Origin: Mycolicibacterium cosmeticum | GTDB taxonomy: Bacteria; Actinomycetota; Actinomycetes; Mycobacteriales; Mycobacteriaceae | DNA length: 64,000 nucleotides | Assembly: GCA_016197365.1 (NCBI GenBank) | Contig: JACPVS010000014.1 | Location: 1-64,000, forward strand | Reading direction: 5' to 3' | Shown: positions 27,719 through 36,459 of the stretch, in pieces | How positions within the stretch are numbered: position 1 is the stretch's first letter | How the letters are laid out: each line of letters opens with the position of its first letter | Notes under the pieces: model-generated | The model's input: the letters and a program-made list of their open reading frames with translations, nothing else | The model's database searches: none | Told to the model about the DNA's origin: nothing | Made by a program: the position numbers and the translations under genes

Positions 27719-28741
27719 ATGACCGAACGGAAACCCAAGCTGCGGCGCGTGCGGGAGAGCACGCCGACTCTGCAGTTCCGCACGATCCACGGATATCGCC
27801 GCGCGTTCCGGATCTGCGGGTCCGGCCCGGCGATCCTGCTCATCCACGGCATCGGCGACAACTCGACGACCTGGCATACCGTGCAGACCGCGCTTGCCCA
27901 GCGATTCACCGTGATCGCCCCCGACCTGCTCGGCCACGGCCAGTCGGACAAGCCCCGCGCGGACTACTCGGTCGCCGCGTACGCCAACGGGATGCGCGAC
28001 CTGCTGTCGGTTCTGGACATCGATCATGTGACGGTGGTCGGGCATTCACTGGGTGGCGGGGTCGCCATGCAGTTCGCCTACCAGTTCCCGCAGCTGGTCG
28101 ACCGGTTGGTGCTGGTCGGTTCCGGCGGGGTCACCAAGGATGTGAACATCGCGCTACGGATCGCCTCGATGCCGATGGGCAGCGAGGCACTGGCGCTGTT
28201 GCGGTTGCCCTTGGTGCTGCCCGCCCTTCAGGTCGCGGGGCGGATCGGCGGGGCGCTGTTCGGTTCCACCGGCGTCGGGCGCGACCTGCCCGACGTGCTG
28301 CGGGTGCTCAACGACCTGCCGGAGCCCACGGCGTCGTCGGCCTTCGCCAGGACCCTGCGCGCCGTCGTCGACTGGCGCGGCCAGGTCGTCACCATGCTCG
28401 ATCGATGTTATTTGACGGAATCGGTTCCCGTTCAGCTCGTTTGGGGCCGGAAGGACTCCGTCATCCCGGTCAGCCATGCCCACCTCGCCCACTCGGCCAT
28501 GCCGGGATCGGAGTTGGAGATCTTCGACTGTTCCGGGCATTTCCCTTTCCACGACGATCCCGACCGCTTCGTCGCCATCGTGGAGCGTTTCGTCGACTCG
28601 ACCCAGCCCGCACCGTACGACCAGGACCTGCTACGCGACCTATTGCGTTCTGGCATCAGCGAAAAGGCGATCAGCGGCCCACTGGACACCAGGGTTGCGG
28701 TGCTCGATGCGATCGGTGGGGACGAGCGAAGCGCCACCTGA
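27719..28741 (+). CDS. Alpha/beta hydrolase
   Basis: A 340-residue hydrolase of the epoxide hydrolase/esterase type with a lid. The oxyanion motif is LLIHGIGDNSTTW, the nucleophile elbow VVGHSLGGG (Ser in GHSLG), the acid is likely Asp in WGRKDSVIP, and the His is in CSGHFPFHDDP. It is closely similar to Rv2715 and ends in the same DERSAT/NERSAT tail. The ATG at 27719 follows GGCGGAG. In M. tuberculosis two more genes (Rv2716, Rv2717c) follow; here nrdR comes next. Confidence 0.9.
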   Translation: MTERKPKLRRVRESTPTLQFRTIHGYRRAFRICGSGPAILLIHGIGDNSTTWHTVQTALAQRFTVIAPDLLGHGQSDKPRADYSVAAYANGMRDLLSVLDIDHVTVVGHSLGGGVAMQFAYQFPQLVDRLVLVGSGGVTKDVNIALRIASMPMGSEALALLRLPLVLPALQVAGRIGGALFGSTGVGRDLPDVLRVLNDLPEPTASSAFARTLRAVVDWRGQVVTMLDRCYLTESVPVQLVWGRKDSVIPVSHAHLAHSAMPGSELEIFDCSGHFPFHDDPDRFVAIVERFVDSTQPAPYDQDLLRDLLRSGISEKAISGPLDTRVAVLDAIGGDERSAT

Positions 28742-28765
28742 TGGCCGATCTCGACCGAGCGAGGA

Positions 28766-29230
28766 TCAGCCGGTGCTCGTCACGCGGCGATGGGCGCGCA
28801 GCGCCTCGATCTCGCGCTCGAAATCCGCTGCGGAACTGAATGACCGGTACACGGATGCAAATCTGAGGTAAGCCACCTCATCGAGGTCGCGCAAGGGCCC
28901 GAGGATGGCCAACCCGACCTCGTGGCTGGGGATCTCCGGCGAGCCCGCGGCCCGGACGGCGTCCTCGACCTGCTGCGCCAGCAGATTGAGCGCATCGTCG
29001 TCGACCTGGCGGCCCTGGCAGGCTCGGCGGACGCCTTTGATGACCTTCTCGCGACTGAACGGTTCGGTGACCCCGCTGCGCTTCACCACGGCGAGCACGG
29101 CGGTCTCCACAGTGGTGAACCGCCGCCCGCACTCCGGGCATGAGCGGCGTCGCCGGATGGCCTGGCCCTCGTCGGCCTCACGGGAATCGACGACCCGAGA
29201 GTCGGGGTGGCGGCAGAACGGACAGTGCAT
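28766..29230 (-). CDS. nrdR: Transcriptional repressor NrdR
   Basis: A 154-residue repressor of ribonucleotide reductase genes. A zinc ribbon of two pairs (CPFC at residues 3-6 and CPECG at 31-35) is followed by an ATP-cone domain from about residue 46 ([24 protein letters not shown]) that senses dATP/ATP. It is the ortholog of Rv2718c. The ATG at 29230 begins the conserved [17 protein letters not shown]. It lies 90 bases downstream of chiZ on the same strand and may be co-transcribed with it. Confidence 0.97.
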   Translation of the reverse strand: MHCPFCRHPDSRVVDSREADEGQAIRRRRSCPECGRRFTTVETAVLAVVKRSGVTEPFSREKVIKGVRRACQGRQVDDDALNLLAQQVEDAVRAAGSPEIPSHEVGLAILGPLRDLDEVAYLRFASVYRSFSSAADFEREIEALRAHRRVTSTG

Positions 29231-29320
29231 CACCGCTCCTTCGCCGCACCGTATGTCGACCACTTCGAACGACTCCGAGCGTACCTGCACGAGCCGGAGC
29301 CGTCGTTGGCCGCTCACGAC

Positions 29321-29884
29321 TCAGCCGATCGGGGCGATGAGGGTCCGGCCGGCCGCCACTGCCGCCGTGTCGAGCTTGTTGAGTTCCCGGATCCGGTCCA
29401 CCACCGAGTCGACGGGGGCGTCGGGTGCCACCCGCTGCGCCACATGCTGCAGTGTCTCCCCCGACTGGACCTGAACGACCGACAGTCGGGTGGGCACCTG
29501 CACCGACGTCTCGGTGACGCTGCCGCCCACATTCGCGACCAGACCCAGCCAGACGGTGATCGCCGCGGCGATCAGCGCCAGCACGACAGTGGTGGCCGGG
29601 GCGATCGGGCGCCTGCGATGCGATGCCCGCGACATCAACACCCCGGTGCCGCGGTAACCCAGCGGGGCACCCGCGGGCCGGCGCACCTGGGGGCGGCGAC
29701 GGCGTACGACCACATCGCGCGGCAGCGGCCACACCTCGGCCGCGGACGGCCGCCGGACGGCCACCTGAGCATGGACGGGGGCGCCGGCGGCGAACCGTGA
29801 TTCGAACGCTTCATCGAAGTCATCGAACTTCCGGTCGAATGCGTGATCGAACTGGGAGTCGAATCGGGTATCCATGATGGTCAT
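29321..29884 (-). CDS. chiZ: LysM cell-wall protein ChiZ, DNA-damage inducible
   Basis: A 187-residue single-pass membrane protein. The cytosolic N-terminus (1-95) is disordered and Arg-rich after residue 57. One transmembrane helix runs about 97-118, and a LysM domain (134-185, [14 protein letters not shown]) reaches the cell wall. It is the ortholog of Rv2719c, a division-linked wall hydrolase or regulator induced by DNA damage. It is divergent from lexA. The gap between them holds LexA boxes and a PafBC-type promoter (listed separately). An in-frame ATG three codons in (29875) is an alternative start. Confidence 0.92.
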   Translation of the reverse strand: MTIMDTRFDSQFDHAFDRKFDDFDEAFESRFAAGAPVHAQVAVRRPSAAEVWPLPRDVVVRRRRPQVRRPAGAPLGYRGTGVLMSRASHRRRPIAPATTVVLALIAAAITVWLGLVANVGGSVTETSVQVPTRLSVVQVQSGETLQHVAQRVAPDAPVDSVVDRIRELNKLDTAAVAAGRTLIAPIG

Positions 29885-29931
29885 TTTGTTCTGCCTTTCG
29901 CCGGATCATTCGCTCTTGTGTTCGAAGATAG

Positions 29932-29947
29932 TCGATCATGTGTTCGA
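29932..29947 (-). promoter_or_regulatory. LexA (SOS) box, 15 of 16 positions allowed
   Basis: TCGATC-ATGT-GTTCGA differs from the mycobacterial SOS consensus TCGAAC-N4-GTTCGA at one position. It lies 48-63 bases before the chiZ start. Confidence 0.75.
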
Positions 29948-29951
29948 TGAC

Positions 29952-29967
29952 TAGAACACGTGATCGA
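29952..29967 (-). promoter_or_regulatory. Second, weaker LexA-like box
   Basis: TAGAAC-ACGT-GATCGA differs from the SOS consensus at one position in each half. Its start is exactly 20 bases from that of the neighbouring box, so both would face the same side of the helix. Confidence 0.5.
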
Positions 29968-29977
29968 ACTGTTGCAA

Positions 29978-30000
29978 ACGATAAAGGCACCCACCGACAA
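29978..30000 (-). promoter_or_regulatory. PafBC-type (RecA-NDp) promoter of chiZ
   Basis: On the minus strand TTGTCGGTG is followed by eight bases and TATCGT, a full match to the RecA-NDp promoter TTGTCRGTG-N8-TANNNT that depends on PafBC. It reads toward chiZ, and the LexA boxes lie just downstream of its predicted start. Confidence 0.8.
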
Positions 30001-30023
30001 GTGACGCCCGGCCGCGACACACC

Positions 30024-30039
30024 TCGAACACATGTTTGA
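30024..30039 (+). promoter_or_regulatory. LexA (SOS) box of lexA
   Basis: TCGAAC-ACAT-GTTTGA matches the SOS consensus except for one base in the right half. It overlaps the -35 of the lexA promoter, as expected for autorepression. Confidence 0.85.
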
Positions 30040-30064
30040 TTAATGACGCGGGGGCGACTACATT
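30036..30064 (+). promoter_or_regulatory. lexA promoter, leaderless
   Basis: TTGATT (30036-30041), a 17-base spacer and TACATT (30059-30064) form a good SigA-type promoter. The -10 ends seven bases before the ATG at 30072, predicting a leaderless mRNA. Confidence 0.65.
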
Positions 30065-30071
30065 CGGCGGC

Positions 30072-30746
30072 ATGAGCGAGCACACCGACACCCCCGAGGC
30101 GCGTTCGGTTCTGACCGAGCGGCAGCGCACCATTCTCGAGGTCATCCGCGCGTCGGTCACCACTCGCGGATATCCGCCGAGCATCCGTGAGATCGGTGAT
30201 GCTGTCGGCCTGACCTCGACGTCATCGGTCGCGCATCAGCTCCGCACCCTGGAGAAGAAGGGCTACCTGCGCCGGGACCCCAACCGCCCTCGCGCGGTGG
30301 ACGTCCGCGGGGCGGACGACGCACTCGCGCCCATCGTCGGCACCGATGTCGCGGGCTCGGATGCCCTACCGGAGCCGACTTTCGTGCCCGTGCTGGGCCG
30401 GATCGCCGCCGGTGGCCCCATCCTGGCCGAGGAGGCCGTCGAGGACGTCTTCCCGCTGCCTCGCGAACTCGTCGGCGAAGGATCGCTGTTCCTGCTGAAG
30501 GTGGTCGGCGAATCCATGATCGACGCGGCGATCTGCGACGGCGACTGGGTGGTCATCCGTCAGCAGAACGTCGCGGACAACGGCGATATCGTCGCCGCCA
30601 TGATCGACGGCGAGGCCACGGTCAAGACCTTCAAGCGCACCCGGGGACAGGTGTGGCTGATGCCGCACAACCCGGTGTTCGACCCGATCCCGGGTAACGA
30701 CGCCGTCGTGCTCGGTAAGGTCGTGACCGTCATCCGCAAGATCTGA
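30072..30746 (+). CDS. lexA: SOS repressor LexA
   Basis: A 224-residue repressor of the SOS regulon. A winged HTH (residues 15-70, [25 protein letters not shown]) is joined to an S24 self-cleavage domain with scissile Ala113-Gly114 in RIAAGGPI, nucleophile Ser148 (VGESMID) and general base Lys185 (ATVKTFKR). RecA filaments trigger cleavage. It is the ortholog of Rv2720. The ATG at 30072 is supported by the leaderless promoter; the longer upstream frame runs through the operator. Confidence 0.98.
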   Translation: MSEHTDTPEARSVLTERQRTILEVIRASVTTRGYPPSIREIGDAVGLTSTSSVAHQLRTLEKKGYLRRDPNRPRAVDVRGADDALAPIVGTDVAGSDALPEPTFVPVLGRIAAGGPILAEEAVEDVFPLPRELVGEGSLFLLKVVGESMIDAAICDGDWVVIRQQNVADNGDIVAAMIDGEATVKTFKRTRGQVWLMPHNPVFDPIPGNDAVVLGKVVTVIRKI

Positions 30747-30750
30747 CGGT

Positions 30751-32808
30751 TCAGTACGCGCGGACGAACCCGTTCGTCACCGCGAATTCCTCACTGACAA
30801 ACCAGATTTCGGCGGGCGCTTCGTCATAGCCCGGCGTGTCCGGTGTCCAGAACTGACCTGTGCCGGTGTCGGCCTTCACCAGGTAGCCGTCGGGAGCCTG
30901 GAATGGATCGCTACCGGCCAGACGCATCGAGGTGAGCGCGGGATCCGGCTCCTCAATCTGGATCGCCGCGTGACGCCCACTCGGGAAGTCGGGTTCGTAG
31001 GTCGAACGCGGGGTCGGTGGCAGTCCCTGCACCAGGGGTACCGCGGTGGTCGGCGGCTCGACGTCGTCATCGAGCTCCTCGGCATGCGCCTCCACGAACT
31101 CCGACTCGACGAGCTCTTCGTCGGGCTCGTCGGACTGGATGCGCGTCGGCGCCGTATCGACGGAGTCGGCGTCTGCGTCGAACCCGAGCGATTCGAGCTC
31201 GTCGGGTTCGGCCAGTTCCTCGGCGCCGTCGTGAGCGTCGGACTCGGGGTCGGCGTCGAACTCGCCGGCCCGCAACCCTGACAGCGCCCAGGGACTCTGC
31301 GGTGAATAACCACCCGGCTCCTGGCCGAATGCGGCCGGCCCACCCTCGTACTCGTCGGGATGATGCGACTCGGCGCCGCCATCCAAACTGGGGCCGTAGT
31401 CCCCGTAGTGCTCACCGTCGTCATCGAAGTGGTCGTCGCGCGAACGCCGGTTGCGCAGCACCGCCACCACGATCAGTCCGATCAGCGCGAGCAGCGGGAT
31501 CAGGCCGAGCAGCCACCACCAACTCCACGTGTACCACTTGCCGTCGTCGCTGCCGGCGGGCTCGGCGGCGGGCGCTTTCGGCGCGTCGGCACCCGGCACC
31601 TCGAGACCGGCCAGCGCGGACTGCAGGTTCGGGGGCTCGGTCGTGAACTTTTGCGTCGACTGATCCCAGGAGATGCTGCCGCCGTTGAACTGCTGGGTGA
31701 TGACGTCACCGTTCTGGCTCTGATCACCCTTCGGTGCGCCCAGGTCGCCGGTGGCGCCCCCGAGTTTGTCCCACGCGGCGTTCATGGCGCCGCGCACGAT
31801 GACCGCACCGAAGTCCGGGGTCCAGAAGATGACGGGCTTGTCGGCGGCCGCGAAGGGCACGAACCGGCTGGCCGGGGCCAGCCCGCCGTCGGACTCACTT
31901 GCCGTGGGGAAGCCGAGATCGCCGGTGGGTCCACCCACGCTCTCGTACTTGGCCAGCACCTGACCGGTGACGACGTCGGCGCCGGTGGCCGGGTTGTAGA
32001 AGATCTTGCCGCCGGCGAAATTCTGGCCGACACCGTCGGAGCCGATGGCGTACTGGCCGCCGTCCGCGGCACCCAGGGGGCCGAGCGCGCCACCCGCGGC
32101 GCGACGGGCCGCCGCGATCTCCGAGGTCACGTCGGACGGCACCGCCAGCCCGGCGAGCTGGTCGGCGAGCTCGGGAGGTGTCGTCGTGAAGGCTTTGGAC
32201 TTGCGGTTCCACGACACCTCACCGCCGGTGAACTGCTGGGAGATCACGTCCCCGCGTGAGGTTTCGTCGCCGGTGGGCACCCCGAGCACCGCGGCGGATC
32301 CGCCGAGCTTGTCCCACGCGGCGTTGATCGCCCCACGGACCACCCTGGCCCCGTTGTCCGGCGTCCAGAAGATGACGGGGTTGTCCGCGGCGCTGAACGT
32401 GGTGTTGCGGCTGTCGGGCGCCCGGCCCGCGCCCTCGTCGATGGTGGGGAAACCCAGATCGCTGTCGGCGGGACCGCCGAGGGACTGGTACTTGTCCAGG
32501 ATCGCGCCCGCCATGATGTGGGCGCCCGTCTCCGGGGTGAAGAAGATCTTGCCGCCGGCGAAGTTCTGGCCGAACCCGGCACCGGTGGCGTACACGCCGC
32601 CGTCCTTGGCTCCCAACGGTCCGGTGTCGCCACCGGCACCGTCCCATGCCGCGCTGATCGCCGCATCGGCGTCGCTGTCCGGGGTGGCGTACGCCGGGGC
32701 CGCGAGCACCATGGTCGCGAACACCGAGGCCGCCACCACCATCGGTGCCGCCAGCCCCAGCAACGCCCGCCCGGCGGCGGTGCGCAGCCGGGTTCGCTGC
32801 CTGGTCAT
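30751..32808 (-). CDS. LGFP-repeat membrane-anchored surface protein
   Basis: A 685-residue envelope protein. A signal sequence (about 1-42, ending AYATP) leads to an internal duplication: residues 52-216 and 231-397 each hold several LGFP repeats (LGxP, FAGGKIF, ATGAxxVxG, AAWDKLGG). A transmembrane helix (about 427-451) follows, then a cytosolic acidic tail of 235 residues ending in a small FWTPDTPGYDEAPAEIWF segment. LGFP repeats are thought to bind the cell wall in mycolic-acid bacteria. It is the ortholog of Rv2721c. The ATG at 32808 starts the signal peptide. It converges on lexA. Confidence 0.88.
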   Translation of the reverse strand: MTRQRTRLRTAAGRALLGLAAPMVVAASVFATMVLAAPAYATPDSDADAAISAAWDGAGGDTGPLGAKDGGVYATGAGFGQNFAGGKIFFTPETGAHIMAGAILDKYQSLGGPADSDLGFPTIDEGAGRAPDSRNTTFSAADNPVIFWTPDNGARVVRGAINAAWDKLGGSAAVLGVPTGDETSRGDVISQQFTGGEVSWNRKSKAFTTTPPELADQLAGLAVPSDVTSEIAAARRAAGGALGPLGAADGGQYAIGSDGVGQNFAGGKIFYNPATGADVVTGQVLAKYESVGGPTGDLGFPTASESDGGLAPASRFVPFAAADKPVIFWTPDFGAVIVRGAMNAAWDKLGGATGDLGAPKGDQSQNGDVITQQFNGGSISWDQSTQKFTTEPPNLQSALAGLEVPGADAPKAPAAEPAGSDDGKWYTWSWWWLLGLIPLLALIGLIVVAVLRNRRSRDDHFDDDGEHYGDYGPSLDGGAESHHPDEYEGGPAAFGQEPGGYSPQSPWALSGLRAGEFDADPESDAHDGAEELAEPDELESLGFDADADSVDTAPTRIQSDEPDEELVESEFVEAHAEELDDDVEPPTTAVPLVQGLPPTPRSTYEPDFPSGRHAAIQIEEPDPALTSMRLAGSDPFQAPDGYLVKADTGTGQFWTPDTPGYDEAPAEIWFVSEEFAVTNGFVRAY

Positions 32809-32922
32809 CAGTCCTCCCGAACTCGTGCAAAGCATGAGAAAAGTACCGCTTTTCGTCAACTTTGCGTCAGCCGGGCGCCATCTCGTGGGATATCGCGACC
32901 TGTACTGAACGCGTGTCGGGCC

Positions 32923-34080
32923 TCAGACCCCCAGGCCGCGGCCGATGATCTCCTTCATGATCTCGGTGGTTCCGCCGTAGATCGTCTGGATGCGGGAGTC
33001 CAGGAAAGCCCTGGCGATCGGGTACTCGCGCATGTAGCCGTAGCCGCCGTGCAGCTGCAGGCAGCGGTCGACCAGTCGCACCTGGGCCTCGGTGGAGTAC
33101 CACTTGGCCATCGCCGCCTGGTCGACGGTCAGCTTGCGATCGAGGTGCAGGGCGATGAACGCATCGACCATGATCCGCACCGCGGTGGCCTCGGTGGCCA
33201 GTTCAGCGAGCACGAACCGGCTGTTCTGGAAGCTGCCGATCGGCTTGCCGAAGGCCTTGCGTTCCTTCGTGTACTGCAGGGTCGCCTCCAGCGTCGACTC
33301 CATCGCGGCGGCGGCCATGATGGCGATGCTGATGCGCTCCTGCGGCAGGTTCTGCATGAGGTAGATGAAGCCCAGGCCCTCCTGGCCGAGCAGGTTCTCG
33401 GCGGGCACCTTCACGTCGGTGAACGACAGCTCGGCGGTGTCCTGCGCCTCCAGCCCGATCTTGTCCAGATGGCGGCCGCGCTCGAAGCCCTCCATGCCGC
33501 GTTCGACGACCAGCAGACTGAAGCCCTGGGCGCCCTTCTCCGGGTCCGTGCAGGCGACCACGATCACGAGATCGGCGTGGATACCGTTGGTGATGAACGT
33601 CTTCGAGCCGTTGAGCACGTAGTGATCGCCGTGTTTGACCGCGCGGGTCTTGATGCCCTGCAGGTCGCTGCCGGTGCCCGGCTCGGTCATTGCGATCGCC
33701 GCGATCAATTCACCGCTGCAGAAGCCGGGCAGCCAGCGCTTCTTCTGCTCCTCGTCGGCGAGCTCGAGGAAGTACGGCGCGATGACGTCATTCTGCAGCG
33801 TGAAGCCCAGCCCGCTGTGCCGTCCCGCGGTGGTCTCCTCGGTGACGACGACGTTGTAGCGGAAGTCCGGATTGCCCCCGCCGCCGTACTCCTCCGGCAC
33901 CGCCATCCCCAGGAAGCCCTGCTTACCGGCCTCACGCCAGACCTCGCGGTCGACGATCTTGGCCTTCTCCCATTCCTCCTGGAACGGTGTCGCGTGCCGG
34001 TCGAGGAACGCGCGGTAGGACTCGCGGAACAGGTCGTGCTCGGGCTCGAACAGGGTGCGCTCGAACTTGACTACGCCCAT
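32923..34080 (-). CDS. fadE20: Acyl-CoA dehydrogenase FadE20
   Basis: A 385-residue FAD enzyme oxidising acyl-CoA to 2-enoyl-CoA. The substrate/FAD signatures IAMTEPGTGSDLQGIKT and QLHGGYGYMREYPIAR are present, and the catalytic Glu is probably in IYGGTTEIMKEIIGR. It is very close to Rv2724c along its whole length and lies in the same order after the LGFP protein. A GGAGGT stands six bases before the ATG. A strong inverted repeat overlapping its promoter suggests TetR-type repression. Confidence 0.92.
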   Translation of the reverse strand: MGVVKFERTLFEPEHDLFRESYRAFLDRHATPFQEEWEKAKIVDREVWREAGKQGFLGMAVPEEYGGGGNPDFRYNVVVTEETTAGRHSGLGFTLQNDVIAPYFLELADEEQKKRWLPGFCSGELIAAIAMTEPGTGSDLQGIKTRAVKHGDHYVLNGSKTFITNGIHADLVIVVACTDPEKGAQGFSLLVVERGMEGFERGRHLDKIGLEAQDTAELSFTDVKVPAENLLGQEGLGFIYLMQNLPQERISIAIMAAAAMESTLEATLQYTKERKAFGKPIGSFQNSRFVLAELATEATAVRIMVDAFIALHLDRKLTVDQAAMAKWYSTEAQVRLVDRCLQLHGGYGYMREYPIARAFLDSRIQTIYGGTTEIMKEIIGRGLGV

Positions 34081-34125
34081 GGTGGACCTCCGGTACTAGG
34101 TATTGGGGTGTGGCGCCCAACATAT

Positions 34126-34143
34126 ACCAACCAGATGGTTGGT
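34126..34143. promoter_or_regulatory. Operator-like inverted repeat between fadE20 and bisC
   Basis: ACCAACCAGATGGTTGGT has perfect 8-base arms around a 2-base centre, a size and symmetry typical of TetR-family operators. It overlaps TATATGTT, a likely fadE20 -10 region on the minus strand, and lies just upstream of the bisC -10. Confidence 0.65.
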
Positions 34144-34164
34144 CGAGGTGGGCGCCGCCCACCC

Positions 34165-34170
34165 TAGGAT
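34165..34170 (+). promoter_or_regulatory. Candidate -10 box of leaderless bisC
   Basis: TAGGAT ends six bases before the GTG at 34177, and no Shine-Dalgarno is present, predicting a leaderless transcript. Confidence 0.5.
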
Positions 34171-34176
34171 TGGTGC

Positions 34177-36459
34177 GTGTCTCGCGCCAGCCTCGCCCAC
34201 TGGGGTGCCTTCACTGCCCAGGTTCACGCCGGCGACATCTCGGCGGTGACGCCGATGGCCGGCGATACCGACCCGTCGCCACTGCTGGCCAACCTGCCCG
34301 GTTCACTGCGGCACCAGGCCCGGGTGACGGGGCCCGCCGTGCGCCGCGGCTGGCTGCGCGACGGCGCGGGACCCAGCGATGCGCGCGGCGCCGACGAGTT
34401 CGTCGCGGTCTCGTGGGACGAGCTCACCGAACTCCTGGCGGACGAACTGCGCCGCGTCATCGACACCCACGGCAACGAGGCCATCTACGGCGGCTCCTAC
34501 GGCTGGGCCAGCGCCGGACGCTTCCATCACGCGCAGAGCCAGGTGCACCGGTTCCTCAAACTCCTCGGCGGGTACACCTCGTCGCGGCATTCCTACAGCC
34601 TGGGCGCCACCGGGGCCATCATGCCGCGGGTCGTCGGCACCCATGACGACCTGTTCAAGCGCTCCACCCAGTGGGACGTCATCGTCGAGCACACCGACCT
34701 CCTGGTCTGCTTCGGCGGCATCGCCCTGAAGAACACCGGCATCAATCACGGTGGCACCACGGCACACCCGGCACGCGACGCGCTGCGCAGGTTCCGCGAA
34801 CGCGGCGGTCAGATCGTGTCCTTCTCGCCGCTGCGGGACGATGTCGAGGGCGAACACGAATGGCACGCCCCGATTCCCGGCACCGACGTGGCGATCATGC
34901 TGGCCCTGGCCCATGTGCTGGCCACCGAGGAGCTGGCCGACCGCGCATTCCTGGACACCTACTGCGTCGGCTACGACCGCTTCGAGCGCTATCTGCTGGG
35001 CAGCGACGACGGGGTGCCGAAGTCGCCGGCGTGGGCGTCGGCCATCAGCGGACTGCCTGCAGACGACATCAGCGCGCTGGCGCGACGGATGGCCGACGCC
35101 CGCACGCTGGTCACGATCAGCTGGTCGCTGCAGCGCGTCCGGCACGGCGAGCAGGCCCCCTGGATGGGCCTGACCCTGGCGGCGATGCTCGGCCAGATCG
35201 GCCTGCCCGGCGGTGGATTCGGGCACGGGTACGGGTCGATGAACGAGCCGGGTCTGGCGCCCCTGCGGGTCCGGCTGCCCGTGCTGCCGCAGGGCCCCAA
35301 TCCGGTGTCGACGTTCATCCCGGTGGCCGCCGTCAGCGACATGCTGCTGCACCCTGGCCGGGAGTATGACTACAACGGGTTGCGTCTGACGTTTCCCGAC
35401 ATCCGGCTGGTGTACTGGGCGGGCGGGAACCCGTTCCACCACCACCAGAACATCCCGCGGTTGCGCCGGGCCCTGGCCCGGCCCGACACGATCGTCGTGC
35501 ACGACCCGTACTGGACCGCGATGGCCAAGCACGCCGACATCGTCGTCCCCTCGACCACCGCCTATGAGCGCGAAGACTATTCGGGATCCCGCAACGATCC
35601 CCTGCTGGTCGCAATGCCCGCCCTGGCAGCGCCGCACGCGCAATCCCGCGACGACTACGACACCTTCGCCGCCCTGGCCGAACGTCTCGGTGTGGGAGAC
35701 CGATTCACCGAGGGCCGCACCGCGCGGCAATGGCTGGTGCACATGTACGAGAAATGGTCGGCCGGCGTCGATTTCGCGGTGCCGAGCTTTGATCAGTTCT
35801 GGGCCGACGGGCAGCTGAGGCTGCCGACCGAGCCCGGGTTGACGCTGCTGTCGGATTTCCGCGCCGACCCGTACGCGCACCGGCTGAACACCCCGAGCGG
35901 CCGCATCGAGATCTTCTCCGCCGATATCGACGGTTTCGGATATCCCGACTGTGTCGGACACCCGGCCTGGTTCGAACCGTCCGAATGGCTCGGCGGCGAA
36001 CGCGCCCGCGGCTATCCGTTGCACTTGCTGGCCAACCAGCCCGCGTCCCGGCTGCACAGCCAGCTCGATACCGGCGCGCTGAGCCAGAGGTCGAAAGTGG
36101 CAGGGCGCGAACCGATCCGGATGCATCCCCGGGATGCCGCCGAACGCGGCCTGGCCGACGGTGACGTCGTGCGGGTCTACAACGACCGGGGCGCGTGCCT
36201 GGCCGGCGTGGTGACCGACGACGGCCTGCGCCCCGCGGTGGTGCAACTGTCGACGGGAGCCTGGTTCGATCCGCTGGACCCCGCCGATCCCGATTCGATG
36301 TGTGTGCACGGCAATCCGAATGTGCTGACCGACGACGTCGGAACGTCCTCGCTGGCGCGCGGGTGCACCGGCGCACACGTGCTGGTCCAGGTGGAGAAAT
36401 TCATCGGCGAGCTACCGCCGGTGCGGGCGCATCAACCGCCGGTGTTCGCCGAACGCTGA
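34177..36459 (+). CDS. bisC: Molybdopterin sulfoxide reductase, BisC/TorA type
   Basis: A 760-residue molybdenum enzyme of the DMSO-reductase family without an N-terminal Fe-S motif or signal peptide, hence cytoplasmic. YGGSYGWASAGRFHHAQ supplies the Ser that ligates molybdenum (near residue 107). Later blocks are GGNPFHHHQNI, VVHDPYWTAMAKHADIVVPSTT and the C-terminal cofactor domain starting LLANQPASRLHSQ. Biotin or methionine sulfoxide is the probable substrate by family (M. tuberculosis BisC, Rv1442). It is divergent from fadE20 and overlaps the convergent tetR gene by 28 bases. Confidence 0.85.
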   Translation: MSRASLAHWGAFTAQVHAGDISAVTPMAGDTDPSPLLANLPGSLRHQARVTGPAVRRGWLRDGAGPSDARGADEFVAVSWDELTELLADELRRVIDTHGNEAIYGGSYGWASAGRFHHAQSQVHRFLKLLGGYTSSRHSYSLGATGAIMPRVVGTHDDLFKRSTQWDVIVEHTDLLVCFGGIALKNTGINHGGTTAHPARDALRRFRERGGQIVSFSPLRDDVEGEHEWHAPIPGTDVAIMLALAHVLATEELADRAFLDTYCVGYDRFERYLLGSDDGVPKSPAWASAISGLPADDISALARRMADARTLVTISWSLQRVRHGEQAPWMGLTLAAMLGQIGLPGGGFGHGYGSMNEPGLAPLRVRLPVLPQGPNPVSTFIPVAAVSDMLLHPGREYDYNGLRLTFPDIRLVYWAGGNPFHHHQNIPRLRRALARPDTIVVHDPYWTAMAKHADIVVPSTTAYEREDYSGSRNDPLLVAMPALAAPHAQSRDDYDTFAALAERLGVGDRFTEGRTARQWLVHMYEKWSAGVDFAVPSFDQFWADGQLRLPTEPGLTLLSDFRADPYAHRLNTPSGRIEIFSADIDGFGYPDCVGHPAWFEPSEWLGGERARGYPLHLLANQPASRLHSQLDTGALSQRSKVAGREPIRMHPRDAAERGLADGDVVRVYNDRGACLAGVVTDDGLRPAVVQLSTGAWFDPLDPADPDSMCVHGNPNVLTDDVGTSSLARGCTGAHVLVQVEKFIGELPPVRAHQPPVFAER

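Noticed and set aside
34303..36378. A 691-codon frame antisense to bisC.
   Set aside because: Shadow of a well-conserved molybdoenzyme; composition is His/Arg/Gln/Gly-rich without motifs.
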